From assembly GCF_016592435.1 (NCBI RefSeq), contig NZ_AP014545.1, positions 2,612,693 through 2,676,692 on the forward strand: a stretch of DNA of 64,000 nt, given 5' to 3'. Made by a program: the position numbers and the translations under genes. The stretch is from Amphritea japonica ATCC BAA-1530 (GTDB lineage: Bacteria; Pseudomonadota; Gammaproteobacteria; Pseudomonadales; Balneatricaceae). This document shows positions 26,383-35,173 of this stretch, piece after piece (position 1 is the stretch's first letter; every line of letters begins with the position of its first letter). The notes beneath the pieces were generated by a model, which was not told the origin of the DNA, did no database searches, and saw nothing but the letters and a program-made list of their open reading frames with translations.

Positions 26383-26994
26383 CTATTCAGCTCGAACCCA
26401 GCTTTCACTGTTCGCCAGTGCTGCTGATTGAGCGATTCGGTTGAGGAAATCACGCTCGACTGTCGTACCCGGTAGTGGCGTGCCATTAACTTCAACAACC
26501 GCACAACCGGCTGGCTGGAAAATAGCAAACATCTCATGTTCACCGGTCTGAGTTTCTTCAGGAGGCAGTGCGACGGCAAAAGGCTCGGCCAGATCTTTCC
26601 AGATCATGCTCAGGGTTGTACCTGTGCTTTCAGAGTGCGCGATGCAGGCCTGCTGCTTTGGATAGTCAGCTTCAGTTTTAAAGCTGGCATCTGCGATATA
26701 TTCCAGGTTATCCAAGGCCACCGCCGGGCGGAACAAACCGAAACGACGAACAAAGTTCTCGACCAGATACTGCGCCAGCTCGAGGTTATCAGTCAGGCAC
26801 TTACGCACGGCGCTGCTGTCCTCTTTCTGGTATGGATTTTCCAGCACCAGAATGGCTTCACCCCGGCCATAATCAGAAGCGGCGATTCGAAAGTACAGCG
26901 ACAGTGACGACCAGTCACCTTCGGAATCAGTTTTCAGATAGATAAACGGGTTATCACCGGTCCAGTCGACCTTACCTGTACGGATAGAATTCAT
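26383..26994 (-). CDS. Unknown protein of the Rieske/DUF1116 locus
   Basis: 203 residues, family not recognised. There is no signal peptide or membrane segment; it is acidic and probably globular (YRIA-type strands, YLVENFVRRFGLFRPAVALD). AAGGATC precedes the ATG. It lies between the SDR and the DUF1116 gene with gaps of 53 and 113 bases, all on one strand. It may be a small subunit or enzyme of the pathway. Confidence 0.75.
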   Translation of the reverse strand: MNSIRTGKVDWTGDNPFIYLKTDSEGDWSSLSLYFRIAASDYGRGEAILVLENPYQKEDSSAVRKCLTDNLELAQYLVENFVRRFGLFRPAVALDNLEYIADASFKTEADYPKQQACIAHSESTGTTLSMIWKDLAEPFAVALPPEETQTGEHEMFAIFQPAGCAVVEVNGTPLPGTTVERDFLNRIAQSAALANSESWVRAE

Positions 26995-27047
26995 AGCATA
27001 GATCCTTGTGTAATAGTTCTTGTTGTTATGGGTTAATGAAGCGCCGA

Positions 27048-27917
27048 TCAGGCACGCGCTTTCGCTTTAGCCCGCAGTTGTTCAAAGTCAGAGGTAGGCT
27101 GCCAGCCCAGTAGCTCTTTCGCCGCTGAACTGGAGAAAACTGACGCGCGTGGATTTTCCTGGAAGCGCCGGGGAATTGAGACAGTTGGGAGATCGCCAAT
27201 CACATCCTGATACCACTCCAGCGTAGGCTCTGGGTGCGAAGTATCATCTGCGCTAAGGAAGAACGTGCCGTAGCGCAAACCTTCAGCCTTCAGAGCACAG
27301 TCAAATGCGGTAGCTACATCTTCGGCAGTCACGTAGTAGAACAACCAGTGTCGATCAGGCGCATCTACAAACTCGATATACTGTTCGAGGCTTTCATCCA
27401 GGACGACCGCCAGTGGACGCAGACAGATCACATCCATATCGGTCCCATCAACAAAGCTCTTCGCCATCTGCTCCATAACGATTTTGGAAACGCTGTAAGC
27501 CTGCACCGGCTTATTCTCATGAGTTTCATCAATCGGCAAAGAAACGGGATGCCAATCCGGGCGCATCTCACTCAGGCCGCAGGCCGAAACACTGGAACAG
27601 AGCACCACTTTTTGTACTTTCATCTCAGATGCCGCCTGCAGAACATGCCAGGTGCCACGCACATTGATATCGATATATTCTTCCGGGGCACAGTTCCAGT
27701 CATAATCCAGTGCTGCCAGATGCACGACTGCATCAGCACCCTCAAACGCTTTGCGCAACTGCGGCAGATCCATCACATTCGCTTCTATATATTCAACACC
27801 GCTATCCCCCGCAACCAGATCAGCGATAACAACCTCATAGCTTTTTAATAACTGGCGGACAACATAGCCCCCAACGCGACCAGCACCACCGGTCACAACA
27901 ACACGTTTAATAGACAT
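27048..27917 (-). CDS. NAD(P)-dependent epimerase/dehydratase (extended SDR)
   Basis: 289 residues. The N-terminal Rossmann motif is VTGGAGRVGGYVVRQL, and the catalytic pattern has Ser in LCSSVSACG and Tyr-x3-Lys in VQAYSVSKIVMEQ. The C-terminal part is a substrate-binding region. It lies downstream of the reductase and upstream of the unknown 203-residue gene. It probably oxidises or reduces a pathway intermediate. Confidence 0.9.
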   Translation of the reverse strand: MSIKRVVVTGGAGRVGGYVVRQLLKSYEVVIADLVAGDSGVEYIEANVMDLPQLRKAFEGADAVVHLAALDYDWNCAPEEYIDINVRGTWHVLQAASEMKVQKVVLCSSVSACGLSEMRPDWHPVSLPIDETHENKPVQAYSVSKIVMEQMAKSFVDGTDMDVICLRPLAVVLDESLEQYIEFVDAPDRHWLFYYVTAEDVATAFDCALKAEGLRYGTFFLSADDTSHPEPTLEWYQDVIGDLPTVSIPRRFQENPRASVFSSSAAKELLGWQPTSDFEQLRAKAKARA

Positions 27918-27976
27918 AGACTTACCTAATTTTTACTCAGCTGTGTTTACAGGATTTGTTCTACAAATCGTTCAGC

Positions 27977-28966
27977 TTAAAGATCCAGAACCAACTCTGG
28001 AGAGACCGACCGGGAGACACACAGCATCATGTAATCGTTATCAGCTCTTTCCTCTTCAGAAAGGATCGAGTCACGATGATCAGGTACTCCGGACAACACA
28101 CCGGTTTCGCAGGAACCACAGACACCATCACCACAGGACGTGGGAATTTTAATACCGGCTTCACGCAGTACGGTCAGTGCCGATTCACCTTCAGGGATAC
28201 GGATACGCTGCCCGGTACTGTTGATCACCACATCAAACGCACCGCCGGAGTTATCAACCGGACCGGCCGCAAAGCGTTCAATATCCAGACTCCAGATCGG
28301 GTTAGCCTGTTCCGCATAGCGCTGCTCCAGGGCATCAAGGAGCGGTTTAGGGCCACAGGAATATACTGACGTATCAGCATCACAGGTCGCTAATAACCCT
28401 GGCAGATCAATATATCCATCTTCTTTATCACCATTCAGCGTGATACGGGACTGATCATAATGCGCCAGCTTTTCCAGGCAGGACATACGACTACGTTCGC
28501 GAGACAGATACACAAGACGCCAATCAAGCCCTTTGGCATCAGCTTCCTGAATCATTGGCAACATAGGTGTGATACCAATACCCCCGGCAATAAACAGGCA
28601 TTTTTTACGCGGTTTAAATGGAAAATGATTACGGGGTTCAGACACCTTCAGCGTATCGCCTTGCTGTATCTGATTGTGAATAAAAAGAGAGCCTCCCCGG
28701 CCACCCTCTTCGCGCAGAACCGCCACCTGCCACTGGCTACTATCGTTACAGTCACTGCATAACGAGTACTGTCGCAACATGACATTATCCGCGTCCACAT
28801 TGCCGTCGGCATCAGTACAGGTTTCAAGGGCCAGTTCAATATGTGCACCGGGTTGCCATGGCGGTAATGGCTCACCGTTTACTGCAACCAGCGTCAACCC
28901 TACAACATCTTCCGTCAGCGGTTGCTTAGCAGCCACTTTTACCAATATTTGATTAGTCGTTGCCAT
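27977..28966 (-). CDS. PDR/VanB-type oxidoreductase (Rieske oxygenase reductase)
   Basis: 329 residues from the ATG with AAAGGG upstream; the frame is open 30 codons further but without similarity. The FMN/FAD-binding barrel contains LRQYSLCSDCND, and the NAD domain has IAGGIGITPMLPMI. The C-terminal plant-type 2Fe-2S ferredoxin is CGDGVCGSCETGV plus a later Cys in MLCVSRS. It passes electrons from NAD(P)H to the Rieske oxygenase encoded 140 bases upstream. Confidence 0.94.
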   Translation of the reverse strand: MATTNQILVKVAAKQPLTEDVVGLTLVAVNGEPLPPWQPGAHIELALETCTDADGNVDADNVMLRQYSLCSDCNDSSQWQVAVLREEGGRGGSLFIHNQIQQGDTLKVSEPRNHFPFKPRKKCLFIAGGIGITPMLPMIQEADAKGLDWRLVYLSRERSRMSCLEKLAHYDQSRITLNGDKEDGYIDLPGLLATCDADTSVYSCGPKPLLDALEQRYAEQANPIWSLDIERFAAGPVDNSGGAFDVVINSTGQRIRIPEGESALTVLREAGIKIPTSCGDGVCGSCETGVLSGVPDHRDSILSEEERADNDYMMLCVSRSVSPELVLDL

Positions 28967-29106
28967 GAGATCACCCTTTAAAAGTTCCCATCTTCGAACA
29001 ACGCCGAGGACAGGAATCCGTCTCAAAGCTGGGTCGGCCTGACTGGCATAGAACAACCAGACCGCCCATCTTTCTTATTATTACTGGAGTCGAATCTACG
29101 ACCCGT

Positions 29107-30315
29107 TTATTCAGTCTCAGCAAGCTGAGCATCTGCCCGCTTATCTTCAGCCCGATACATATCAACCAGCCAGTTCTGCAAACGCTGGATAACCTGCTCT
29201 TCAGAGGCCAGGCGACCCCGGGGTGCATGTTTAGAGTGCATCCCTTTCTGCATCGCCCTCCAGGCGAACAGGTCCTCTTCCATTACCTGCCACAGATCGT
29301 CATGTTCCTGCTGAAAGTTCTTCTGGTAATCATCACGCTCCAGGGTTGATTCCGGATACATCCATGACACGCCATACCAGGTTTCTGTCGCACTCTTAGG
29401 CAGCCAGATGAAGAATTTCACTTTGTCTGGCATCGCCACAAGGAACATATTTGGTGCCACTGTTATATAGGACAGTTGCTCACGTTCCTGGTCTGTCAAG
29501 CTTGCCATGGGTGGCTGCAGGATAGAGCCCGTATGCGTTGGTGCAGCGTCTTTATGCTGGCTGATCAGGTTATATGCCACCAAACCTTTGTCGGCATCAT
29601 TGTATTTAGCCTGCTCATCAACACTGCCTGGAGGCAACGGGTACATCTCTCCCCATGAACCACCATGCAGGACTGAGCAGTGATAACATTCATCGTTGAA
29701 AATCTTCCAGTTCCAGTCGAACGCTTCCATTTTTAGCGGTTCTGAAGCACGCAATTCAGATAATTTATAATTGCTCAGCTGCTCACCCAGGTTGGCGAGT
29801 CGATCACTCAATGGCGGTAAACTTTCATCGTAAGTAACAAAGATGAAACCTTCCCAAATTTCAGTACGAATTTTCGGCAGACAGACATCTTTAATATTAA
29901 AGTCTTCTTCATCTTTATCGGTCAGACCCGGTGCAGTAACCAGCTCACCACCCGTACTGTAAACCCAGGCATGTAACGGGCAACGTAACCGACGCGTATT
30001 ACCTCGTCCTTCAACAATCAACATACCCCGATGCTGACAGACATTTGAAACGACATTGATTGAACCACTACGATCTCGGATAACGATCAAAGGGTCTTCA
30101 CCAACATCAATAGTGTAGTAATCACCCGCTTTAGGGATATCATTCGCACGGCCAACACAGAACCATTCATGACCCCATACAGCATTCAATTCAAACTGAT
30201 AAAAATCATCACCCGTAAAACATTCTGGCGGCAGTGAATAAACCGGACCACCGTCACTATAACTCGCATCAAATTCAGAAATAGAGATTGGGCTTTTTAT
30301 TATTTTTTTAGTCAT
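29107..30315 (-). CDS. Rieske 2Fe-2S oxygenase, catalytic subunit
   Basis: 402 residues. The Rieske ligands are Cys93-x-His95 (VCQHRGM) and Cys112-x2-His115 (RCPLHAW). The mononuclear iron facial triad includes His212 and His217 in NDECYHCSVLHGG with bridging Asp208. The C-terminal ring-hydroxylase alpha domain follows. It resembles N-demethylating or ring-hydroxylating single-component oxygenases, and the substrate cannot be read from sequence. It is the first gene of the minus-strand operon that runs to the LysR or DMT gene. Confidence 0.94.
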   Translation of the reverse strand: MTKKIIKSPISISEFDASYSDGGPVYSLPPECFTGDDFYQFELNAVWGHEWFCVGRANDIPKAGDYYTIDVGEDPLIVIRDRSGSINVVSNVCQHRGMLIVEGRGNTRRLRCPLHAWVYSTGGELVTAPGLTDKDEEDFNIKDVCLPKIRTEIWEGFIFVTYDESLPPLSDRLANLGEQLSNYKLSELRASEPLKMEAFDWNWKIFNDECYHCSVLHGGSWGEMYPLPPGSVDEQAKYNDADKGLVAYNLISQHKDAAPTHTGSILQPPMASLTDQEREQLSYITVAPNMFLVAMPDKVKFFIWLPKSATETWYGVSWMYPESTLERDDYQKNFQQEHDDLWQVMEEDLFAWRAMQKGMHSKHAPRGRLASEEQVIQRLQNWLVDMYRAEDKRADAQLAETE

Positions 30316-30659
30316 CTCACAAAGACTCCCGTCACAATTATTAATACATTAATTGATTTAAAATAATATTAATCAGCCACAAGCCAATTCAATAGAATTT
30401 TAAATCCAGAAACTTAATAGTCTCAAAAAACTATCACTTTAAGAACAAAGTATATTTCAAGGATCTATGAAACAAACTCAATGAACGACCCTTCTTAATT
30501 CAATCGTTGAATTTCATTCACAACACCAAAGATACACTGCCATTACGGGACCTTAAAGCAAGTATAATTCAACGATAGTTGAGTATAGCTAAGGGTAAAA
30601 GCATGCATTTATCTTGTAAAATTCTCATCATTAACAATTGATTCCAGTGAGAACAATAA
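30316..30659. promoter_or_regulatory. Divergent promoter region with two LysR-type palindromes
   Basis: This AT-rich gap lies between the Rieske gene and gloA. It contains ATTCAATCGTTGAAT (30498-30512), a perfect 6-base-arm palindrome fitting T-N11-A, and TCAAC-GATA-GTTGA (30569-30582). The two lie about 70 bases apart, suitable for a LysR regulator controlling one or both divergent genes. Confidence 0.55.
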
Positions 30660-31070
30660 ATGTCTTCAAAAATAAAATTCCACCTTGACCATACGATGAT
30701 AAGAGTTATTAATCTTGAAAAATCTCTGGACTTTTATGTTCGAATAATGGGAATGAAAATATTAAGAAAAAACGAATATCCCGACGGAAGATTTACCAAT
30801 GTTTTTATTGGTTATGGCCCTGAAAACATCACTACAACAATTGAAATAACAAACAACTGGGATACAGAAAAACCTTATGATAAAGGTGAAGCCTATGGCC
30901 ATATTGCATTTAATGTTGAAAATGTATCTGCCGCAATGGAATACCTGGAAGCAGAAGGTGTAACAATAAAAAGTCCGGCCAAGCCGATGAATCACGGCAC
31001 CCGAATGCTGGGGTTTGTATTCGACCCAGACGGTTACATCATAGAGCTGAACGAACCGTTGAATAGCTAA
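30660..31070 (+). CDS. gloA: Lactoylglutathione lyase (glyoxalase I)
   Basis: 136 residues. It isomerises the methylglyoxal-glutathione hemithioacetal to S-lactoylglutathione. The vicinal-oxygen-chelate fold has the four metal ligands visible as His in LDHTMIRV, Glu in TTIEIT, His in YGHIAFNV and Glu in YIIELNEP, the Ni-type short GloA pattern. The ribosome binding site is GAGAA. It is divergent from the Rieske gene, which hints at a 2-oxoaldehyde intermediate or simply a shared promoter. Confidence 0.93.
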   Translation: MSSKIKFHLDHTMIRVINLEKSLDFYVRIMGMKILRKNEYPDGRFTNVFIGYGPENITTTIEITNNWDTEKPYDKGEAYGHIAFNVENVSAAMEYLEAEGVTIKSPAKPMNHGTRMLGFVFDPDGYIIELNEPLNS

Positions 31071-31095
31071 CGTCTCTTTACATCAAAACAGATAC

Positions 31096-31123
31096 AAAAA
31101 AAGCCGGCAAAAACCGGCTTTTT
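31096..31123. terminator. Bidirectional terminator between gloA and uspA-like gene
   Basis: Stem AAGCCGG/CCGGCTT with loop CAAAAA, A-run on the left and T-run on the right. It serves gloA on the plus strand and the TRAP-usp operon on the minus strand. Confidence 0.9.
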
Positions 31124-31152
31124 ATCACGCTAACATTTTTCTAGAGTCTCAA

Positions 31153-31650
31153 TTAACGGTTGTAATCCTTTCCCGTTGGTACAACTAACACAGGCACTTT
31201 TGATCTCTTAATCACCTGCTGAGTAGTATGGCTCTGACTATGTAAGCCCAGCTTATTTTCAGTACCCATAACTATCAGATCAACCTGCTCTTGTTTCGCC
31301 GTCGCCAAAATAGCTTCATCATGATTACCTTCAACCACTTTCGGCGTCACTTTAATTTTGACAGGAACATCCAGGTTTTGGAGCTCTTCATCGAAGAACA
31401 GCTGAACCCGCTCTTCCATCTGTTTAATCACTTTGGCAATGCCTTCATCGTGAACTTTCTTCACCAGATCTTTAGGCAGATATTGACGAATAAGTGCTTC
31501 ACCCAGTTCACCTACTGGATTAACCACATGCAACATAACCAACTCTGCCTGATTTTGTTGCGCCAGCTGAATGGCATGACGATAAACAGAACGGGTATAG
31601 GCCCCCAACGACGTTGTATACAGAATTTTATTAATTTGCGGCAAGCTCAT
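31153..31650 (-). CDS. Universal stress protein (UspA) coupled to a TRAP transporter
   Basis: 165 residues from ATG 31648-31650, which has AAGGA 9 bases upstream; the ATG 9 bases earlier abuts the AAGGA. The fold is UspA alpha/beta with the nucleotide-binding tail VDLIVMGTENKLG, SHTTQQVIKRSKVPVLVVPT. It follows the TRAP large permease by about 12 bases. The arrangement matches the ectoine system TeaABC-TeaD, where the Usp protein modulates transport. Confidence 0.9.
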   Translation of the reverse strand: MSLPQINKILYTTSLGAYTRSVYRHAIQLAQQNQAELVMLHVVNPVGELGEALIRQYLPKDLVKKVHDEGIAKVIKQMEERVQLFFDEELQNLDVPVKIKVTPKVVEGNHDEAILATAKQEQVDLIVMGTENKLGLHSQSHTTQQVIKRSKVPVLVVPTGKDYNR

Positions 31651-31662
31651 GGTTTTCATTCC

Positions 31663-32967
31663 TTACATCATGTTCGGCAGGAACAGCACAACCTGCGGGA
31701 AAAAGCTGACGATCACTACTGCCACACACATCAGTAGGAAAAACGGGAAAGCCGCCTTTACTACTCTGCCAATCGACTGCCCGGTCAATCCCTGCAAAAT
31801 AAACAGGTTAAAACCAACCGGAGGAGTCATCTGCGCCAGCTCGACCATCAGTACCAGAAACACTCCGTACCAGATCGGGTCAAACCCGGCCTGCAAAATC
31901 AGTGGCAGTGTAATTGGCAAGCTCATCACAATGATAGAAATACCATCGAGGAAGAAACCCAGCAAAATATAAAACAGCGCCAGAATTCCCAGTAATGCAT
32001 AGGGTGATAATCCCAGACTCTCAATAATTTTCACCAGCTCAACCGGGATATGCAAATAACCAATCGCAGTAGACAAGAATGCTGCAGATATCAGAATTGA
32101 GCACACCATACAGGAGGTTTTTACCGCTCCCATCGCCGCTTCAATGACGATATCCCAGGAAAAACTACCCATGCAAATGACCAGAACAAAGGTTGCGGCA
32201 ACACCTACCGCCGCAGCTTCTGACGGTGTTGCGATACCACTGTAAATCCCGCCGAGCACCAGAAAGATCAACGTCACTATCGGTATCAGATCTTTCAGAC
32301 CATTAAGCAGGCGACCCAGCGTCAACTTTTCTTCTGAGCGTGGCGCTAATTCAGGGTTAATAACGCAACGAACGATAATGTAAGAGGAATACAAAAAAGC
32401 GACCAAAAGGCCCGGCATAATGCCCGCAGCAAAAAGCTTAGCAATCGAAACCTCAGCCAGCACGCCATAAATAATCATGACGATTGACGGTGGAATCAAC
32501 AGCCCTAAACTACCGGCTCCCGCCAGCGAACCAACGGCTAAAGCATTGTTATAACCACGTTCAGCCAGCGCAGTCGTAGTGATTTTACCCACGGTGGCTG
32601 TTGTCGCAGAAGTAGACCCACTCACGGCGGCAAATAAGGTACAGCCCAGTACATTTGTATGTAATAACCGACCCGGCATCCACTGTACAAAGGGTGAAAG
32701 ACCTCGGAACAATCGATCAGAAATATCGGTACGGAAAATTATTTCTCCCATCCAGATAAATAGTGGTATGGCTGATAACTCCCAGGCACTGGAGCTACGC
32801 CAGATAACAGAACGGGCAATATAACCAACACGGTCCAGCGGGAAATCAGCGATGAGGGTCAGACTGGTAATCGCGACCAGAAACAGACCAACAAAGACCC
32901 AGACCCCAAGGCCGAGAAACAGTATGATCAGGGCCAGCATAATGCCCATCGTCAGTAAAACGTCCAT
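31663..32967 (-). CDS. TRAP transporter large permease (DctM family), system 1
   Basis: 434 residues, about 12 membrane segments. Typical DctM motifs are SGSTSATTATVGKI, GSLAGAGSLGLLIPPSI and ITLPLILQAGFDPIWYG. It couples sodium-driven uptake to the periplasmic receptor. It lies between the small permease gene (39-base gap) and the Usp gene. Confidence 0.95.
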   Translation of the reverse strand: MDVLLTMGIMLALIILFLGLGVWVFVGLFLVAITSLTLIADFPLDRVGYIARSVIWRSSSAWELSAIPLFIWMGEIIFRTDISDRLFRGLSPFVQWMPGRLLHTNVLGCTLFAAVSGSTSATTATVGKITTTALAERGYNNALAVGSLAGAGSLGLLIPPSIVMIIYGVLAEVSIAKLFAAGIMPGLLVAFLYSSYIIVRCVINPELAPRSEEKLTLGRLLNGLKDLIPIVTLIFLVLGGIYSGIATPSEAAAVGVAATFVLVICMGSFSWDIVIEAAMGAVKTSCMVCSILISAAFLSTAIGYLHIPVELVKIIESLGLSPYALLGILALFYILLGFFLDGISIIVMSLPITLPLILQAGFDPIWYGVFLVLMVELAQMTPPVGFNLFILQGLTGQSIGRVVKAAFPFFLLMCVAVVIVSFFPQVVLFLPNMM

Positions 32968-33006
32968 AGCAGACTCTCTTATAATTGTTATTGTTGCGAC
33001 AACAGG

Positions 33007-33546
33007 TCAGTCTTGCTCACTCAGCAGCGGCTGGCCTGAAACGACCCGCACAATGTAGGCGAGCATCTGAATAATAAAGATCGCCAGACCCAGTAAGACA
33101 AAGGCTTCTGGAATCCACAGAGGTACCGCGGCGATAGTCTCGCTGGTTGAGCCCCGGTCTATATTCCGGGCAACACTCTTCCAAAAATACAGGGCGATAT
33201 ACGAAGTCAGCACCAGAGCAGCACTCACACAAAAAATCTCGATAATTTGACGACCAAGCCGACTGTGAACCTTAGTTAGTATAAAGTTCACCCGGATCAG
33301 GGTATTGGACTCAAAAGTATAACCCAGCGCCATAAAAGTCATTGCTGCAACACCGTAGCCAACAAACTCATCCAGAACAAAAGTTGAGGTACTGAAGAAA
33401 GCCCGCAGAATGATCTCCAGAATCACATGCAGAGTCATACCGGCCATCAGCAATACTGCCAGCACCGCTCCAGCTTTAGCCAGAAATGAAGCGAAGCGTA
33501 TAAACAGTGCAGCAAACAACTGCAAAACATTTGAATCGGTTCTCAT
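33007..33546 (-). CDS. TRAP transporter small permease (DctQ family), system 1
   Basis: 179 residues from the ATG; a GTG two codons earlier is possible. It has four membrane segments; DEFVGYGVAAMTFMALGYTF is typical of DctQ. It forms the membrane complex with the large permease downstream. Confidence 0.92.
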   Translation of the reverse strand: MRTDSNVLQLFAALFIRFASFLAKAGAVLAVLLMAGMTLHVILEIILRAFFSTSTFVLDEFVGYGVAAMTFMALGYTFESNTLIRVNFILTKVHSRLGRQIIEIFCVSAALVLTSYIALYFWKSVARNIDRGSTSETIAAVPLWIPEAFVLLGLAIFIIQMLAYIVRVVSGQPLLSEQD

Positions 33547-33690
33547 AGCCACATCCGTCTTAACGTTTGTTATTGTTATGACCGAAGTGAATTAGCAGGC
33601 ACAATAAGCCCGTACCACATCGGCAAGCACAGAACAGTTCAGATTATAAAAGCAGACCGGGCGATTCCCGGCCTGCGTAGTGAAACAGAC

Positions 33691-34707
33691 TTAGTTAGAA
33701 GCAACCTTTTTTGCTACCGCAGCACGATACTGGGACAGCAATTCTTCACCTTTAGGACCCATCTTCTTGACCCATTCCTGGATGACAGGCTGAGCTGCTG
33801 ATTGCAACTCTGAACGGAAGTTAGCAGGCACACTTTCAACAATAGTCAGTCCCTTTCCACGACCCGCTGCATAGGCTTCCTGCACTACGTTACTGGTGTT
33901 ATTCCAGACATGTGCTTCGGTCTCAATCGCTGCGGCAGTCACTGCTTGCTGCAACTCAGGAGAAAGGCCATTCCAGGTATCCAGATTCATCGTTATCAGG
34001 TTGATAGTGCTATCGTAGTTAAGCGCCGTGAAATGCGATACATAGTCATTGAAGCTACCACTCAAACCGGCTTCGATTGAAGTCAGTACACCGTCGATAC
34101 CACCAGTACTCAGCTGCGGTACGATATCCGCCCAGCTCAGCTGAATTGGTGAAGAACCCGCATTACGAAACACCTTAGTACCGTTAGCGTCATAAGTACG
34201 CATTTTCAGGTTATTGACCGCTTCGTTATTAGTCAGTGCTTCCTTACCCCACAGACCACTTGAAGGCCATGGAGATGCGTACAACAATTTCTGATTGTAT
34301 TTAGCCAGTACCCGCTGATATTCAGGTTTAGCCACATCGTACAATGTTTTAGCTTCCTCAGTATTCGAACTCAGGAAAGGCAAAGAAGACAGCAGGAAGA
34401 TTGGATCAACACCACCCAATGGCGGAATAAAGGTATTCGCCAACACAACAGCACCGTCGCCTACCGCATCCAGCTGGTCCTTAGATTTCAGACCCAGCGC
34501 ACCACCAAAGTGATGGGCAATTTCGATTTCACCCTTAGACGCCTTCTTCAGCTGAACACCAAAGTATTTGTCACCCTCACCCTGAACTGAAGTTGAAGGA
34601 TATTCGTTAGGCATATCCCAGATCATAGTTCCAGCATTGACTGGCAATACTGAAGCAACCGATAAAACTGCAGACAAACCCAATGTTGTAGTTATTTTTT
34701 TAATCAT
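33691..34707 (-). CDS. TRAP transporter substrate-binding protein (DctP family), system 1
   Basis: 338 residues with a signal peptide ending near VLPVNAG. DctP features are MIWDMPNEYPSTS, KMRTYDANGTKVFR (ligand Arg region) and LSWADIVPQLSTGGIDGVLT. The substrate is unknown. The promoter must lie in the 466-base gap upstream. Together with LysR 35174-36067 and the Rieske operon it forms one probable uptake-and-catabolism locus. Confidence 0.94.
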   Translation of the reverse strand: MIKKITTTLGLSAVLSVASVLPVNAGTMIWDMPNEYPSTSVQGEGDKYFGVQLKKASKGEIEIAHHFGGALGLKSKDQLDAVGDGAVVLANTFIPPLGGVDPIFLLSSLPFLSSNTEEAKTLYDVAKPEYQRVLAKYNQKLLYASPWPSSGLWGKEALTNNEAVNNLKMRTYDANGTKVFRNAGSSPIQLSWADIVPQLSTGGIDGVLTSIEAGLSGSFNDYVSHFTALNYDSTINLITMNLDTWNGLSPELQQAVTAAAIETEAHVWNNTSNVVQEAYAAGRGKGLTIVESVPANFRSELQSAAQPVIQEWVKKMGPKGEELLSQYRAAVAKKVASN

Positions 34708-35173
34708 TGTCGTATCCCAAATTGTCGAACCACCTTACCAGCAGTTCAAACCTTATTATTTTTGACAGGGCATTTGAGGATCAGCTGTAAAAACCTTCTC
34801 TCTAATCCACAAAACTCTTTTCAACAAAGAACTTTCAGATACCGGTCGGGTCATCATTTACTTCACGCATAAAGCTGAAGTTATCTGACCTTTTCATCCG
34901 ATTCCTTAGATCCAGATCAATAATGTCACAATTTTTTAACCTGACCATGAAGGGGTACTCAAGGAACTGTGAGCTAGATTCATAACAAGCGAAATTAATT
35001 CACAGCAGGGGGTACGAAAATATTGAGGAAAACCTTGATTCACATCAAGATATTGTTTTTATTGAATAAATCGGCAAAACCGCATTTATATGAGGCAAAA
35101 AAATAGGGTTAAAGCAGCTTTAAAACAGACTAAAACTACCACTGAACAGTGAGGTCAATGAATAAAATTGAGC
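34708..35173. other. Upstream region of TRAP system 1
   Basis: 466 bases without a credible gene. It is AT-rich towards the LysR end (34980-35170). I see no strong palindrome or terminator. It should hold the TRAP promoter. Confidence 0.3.
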
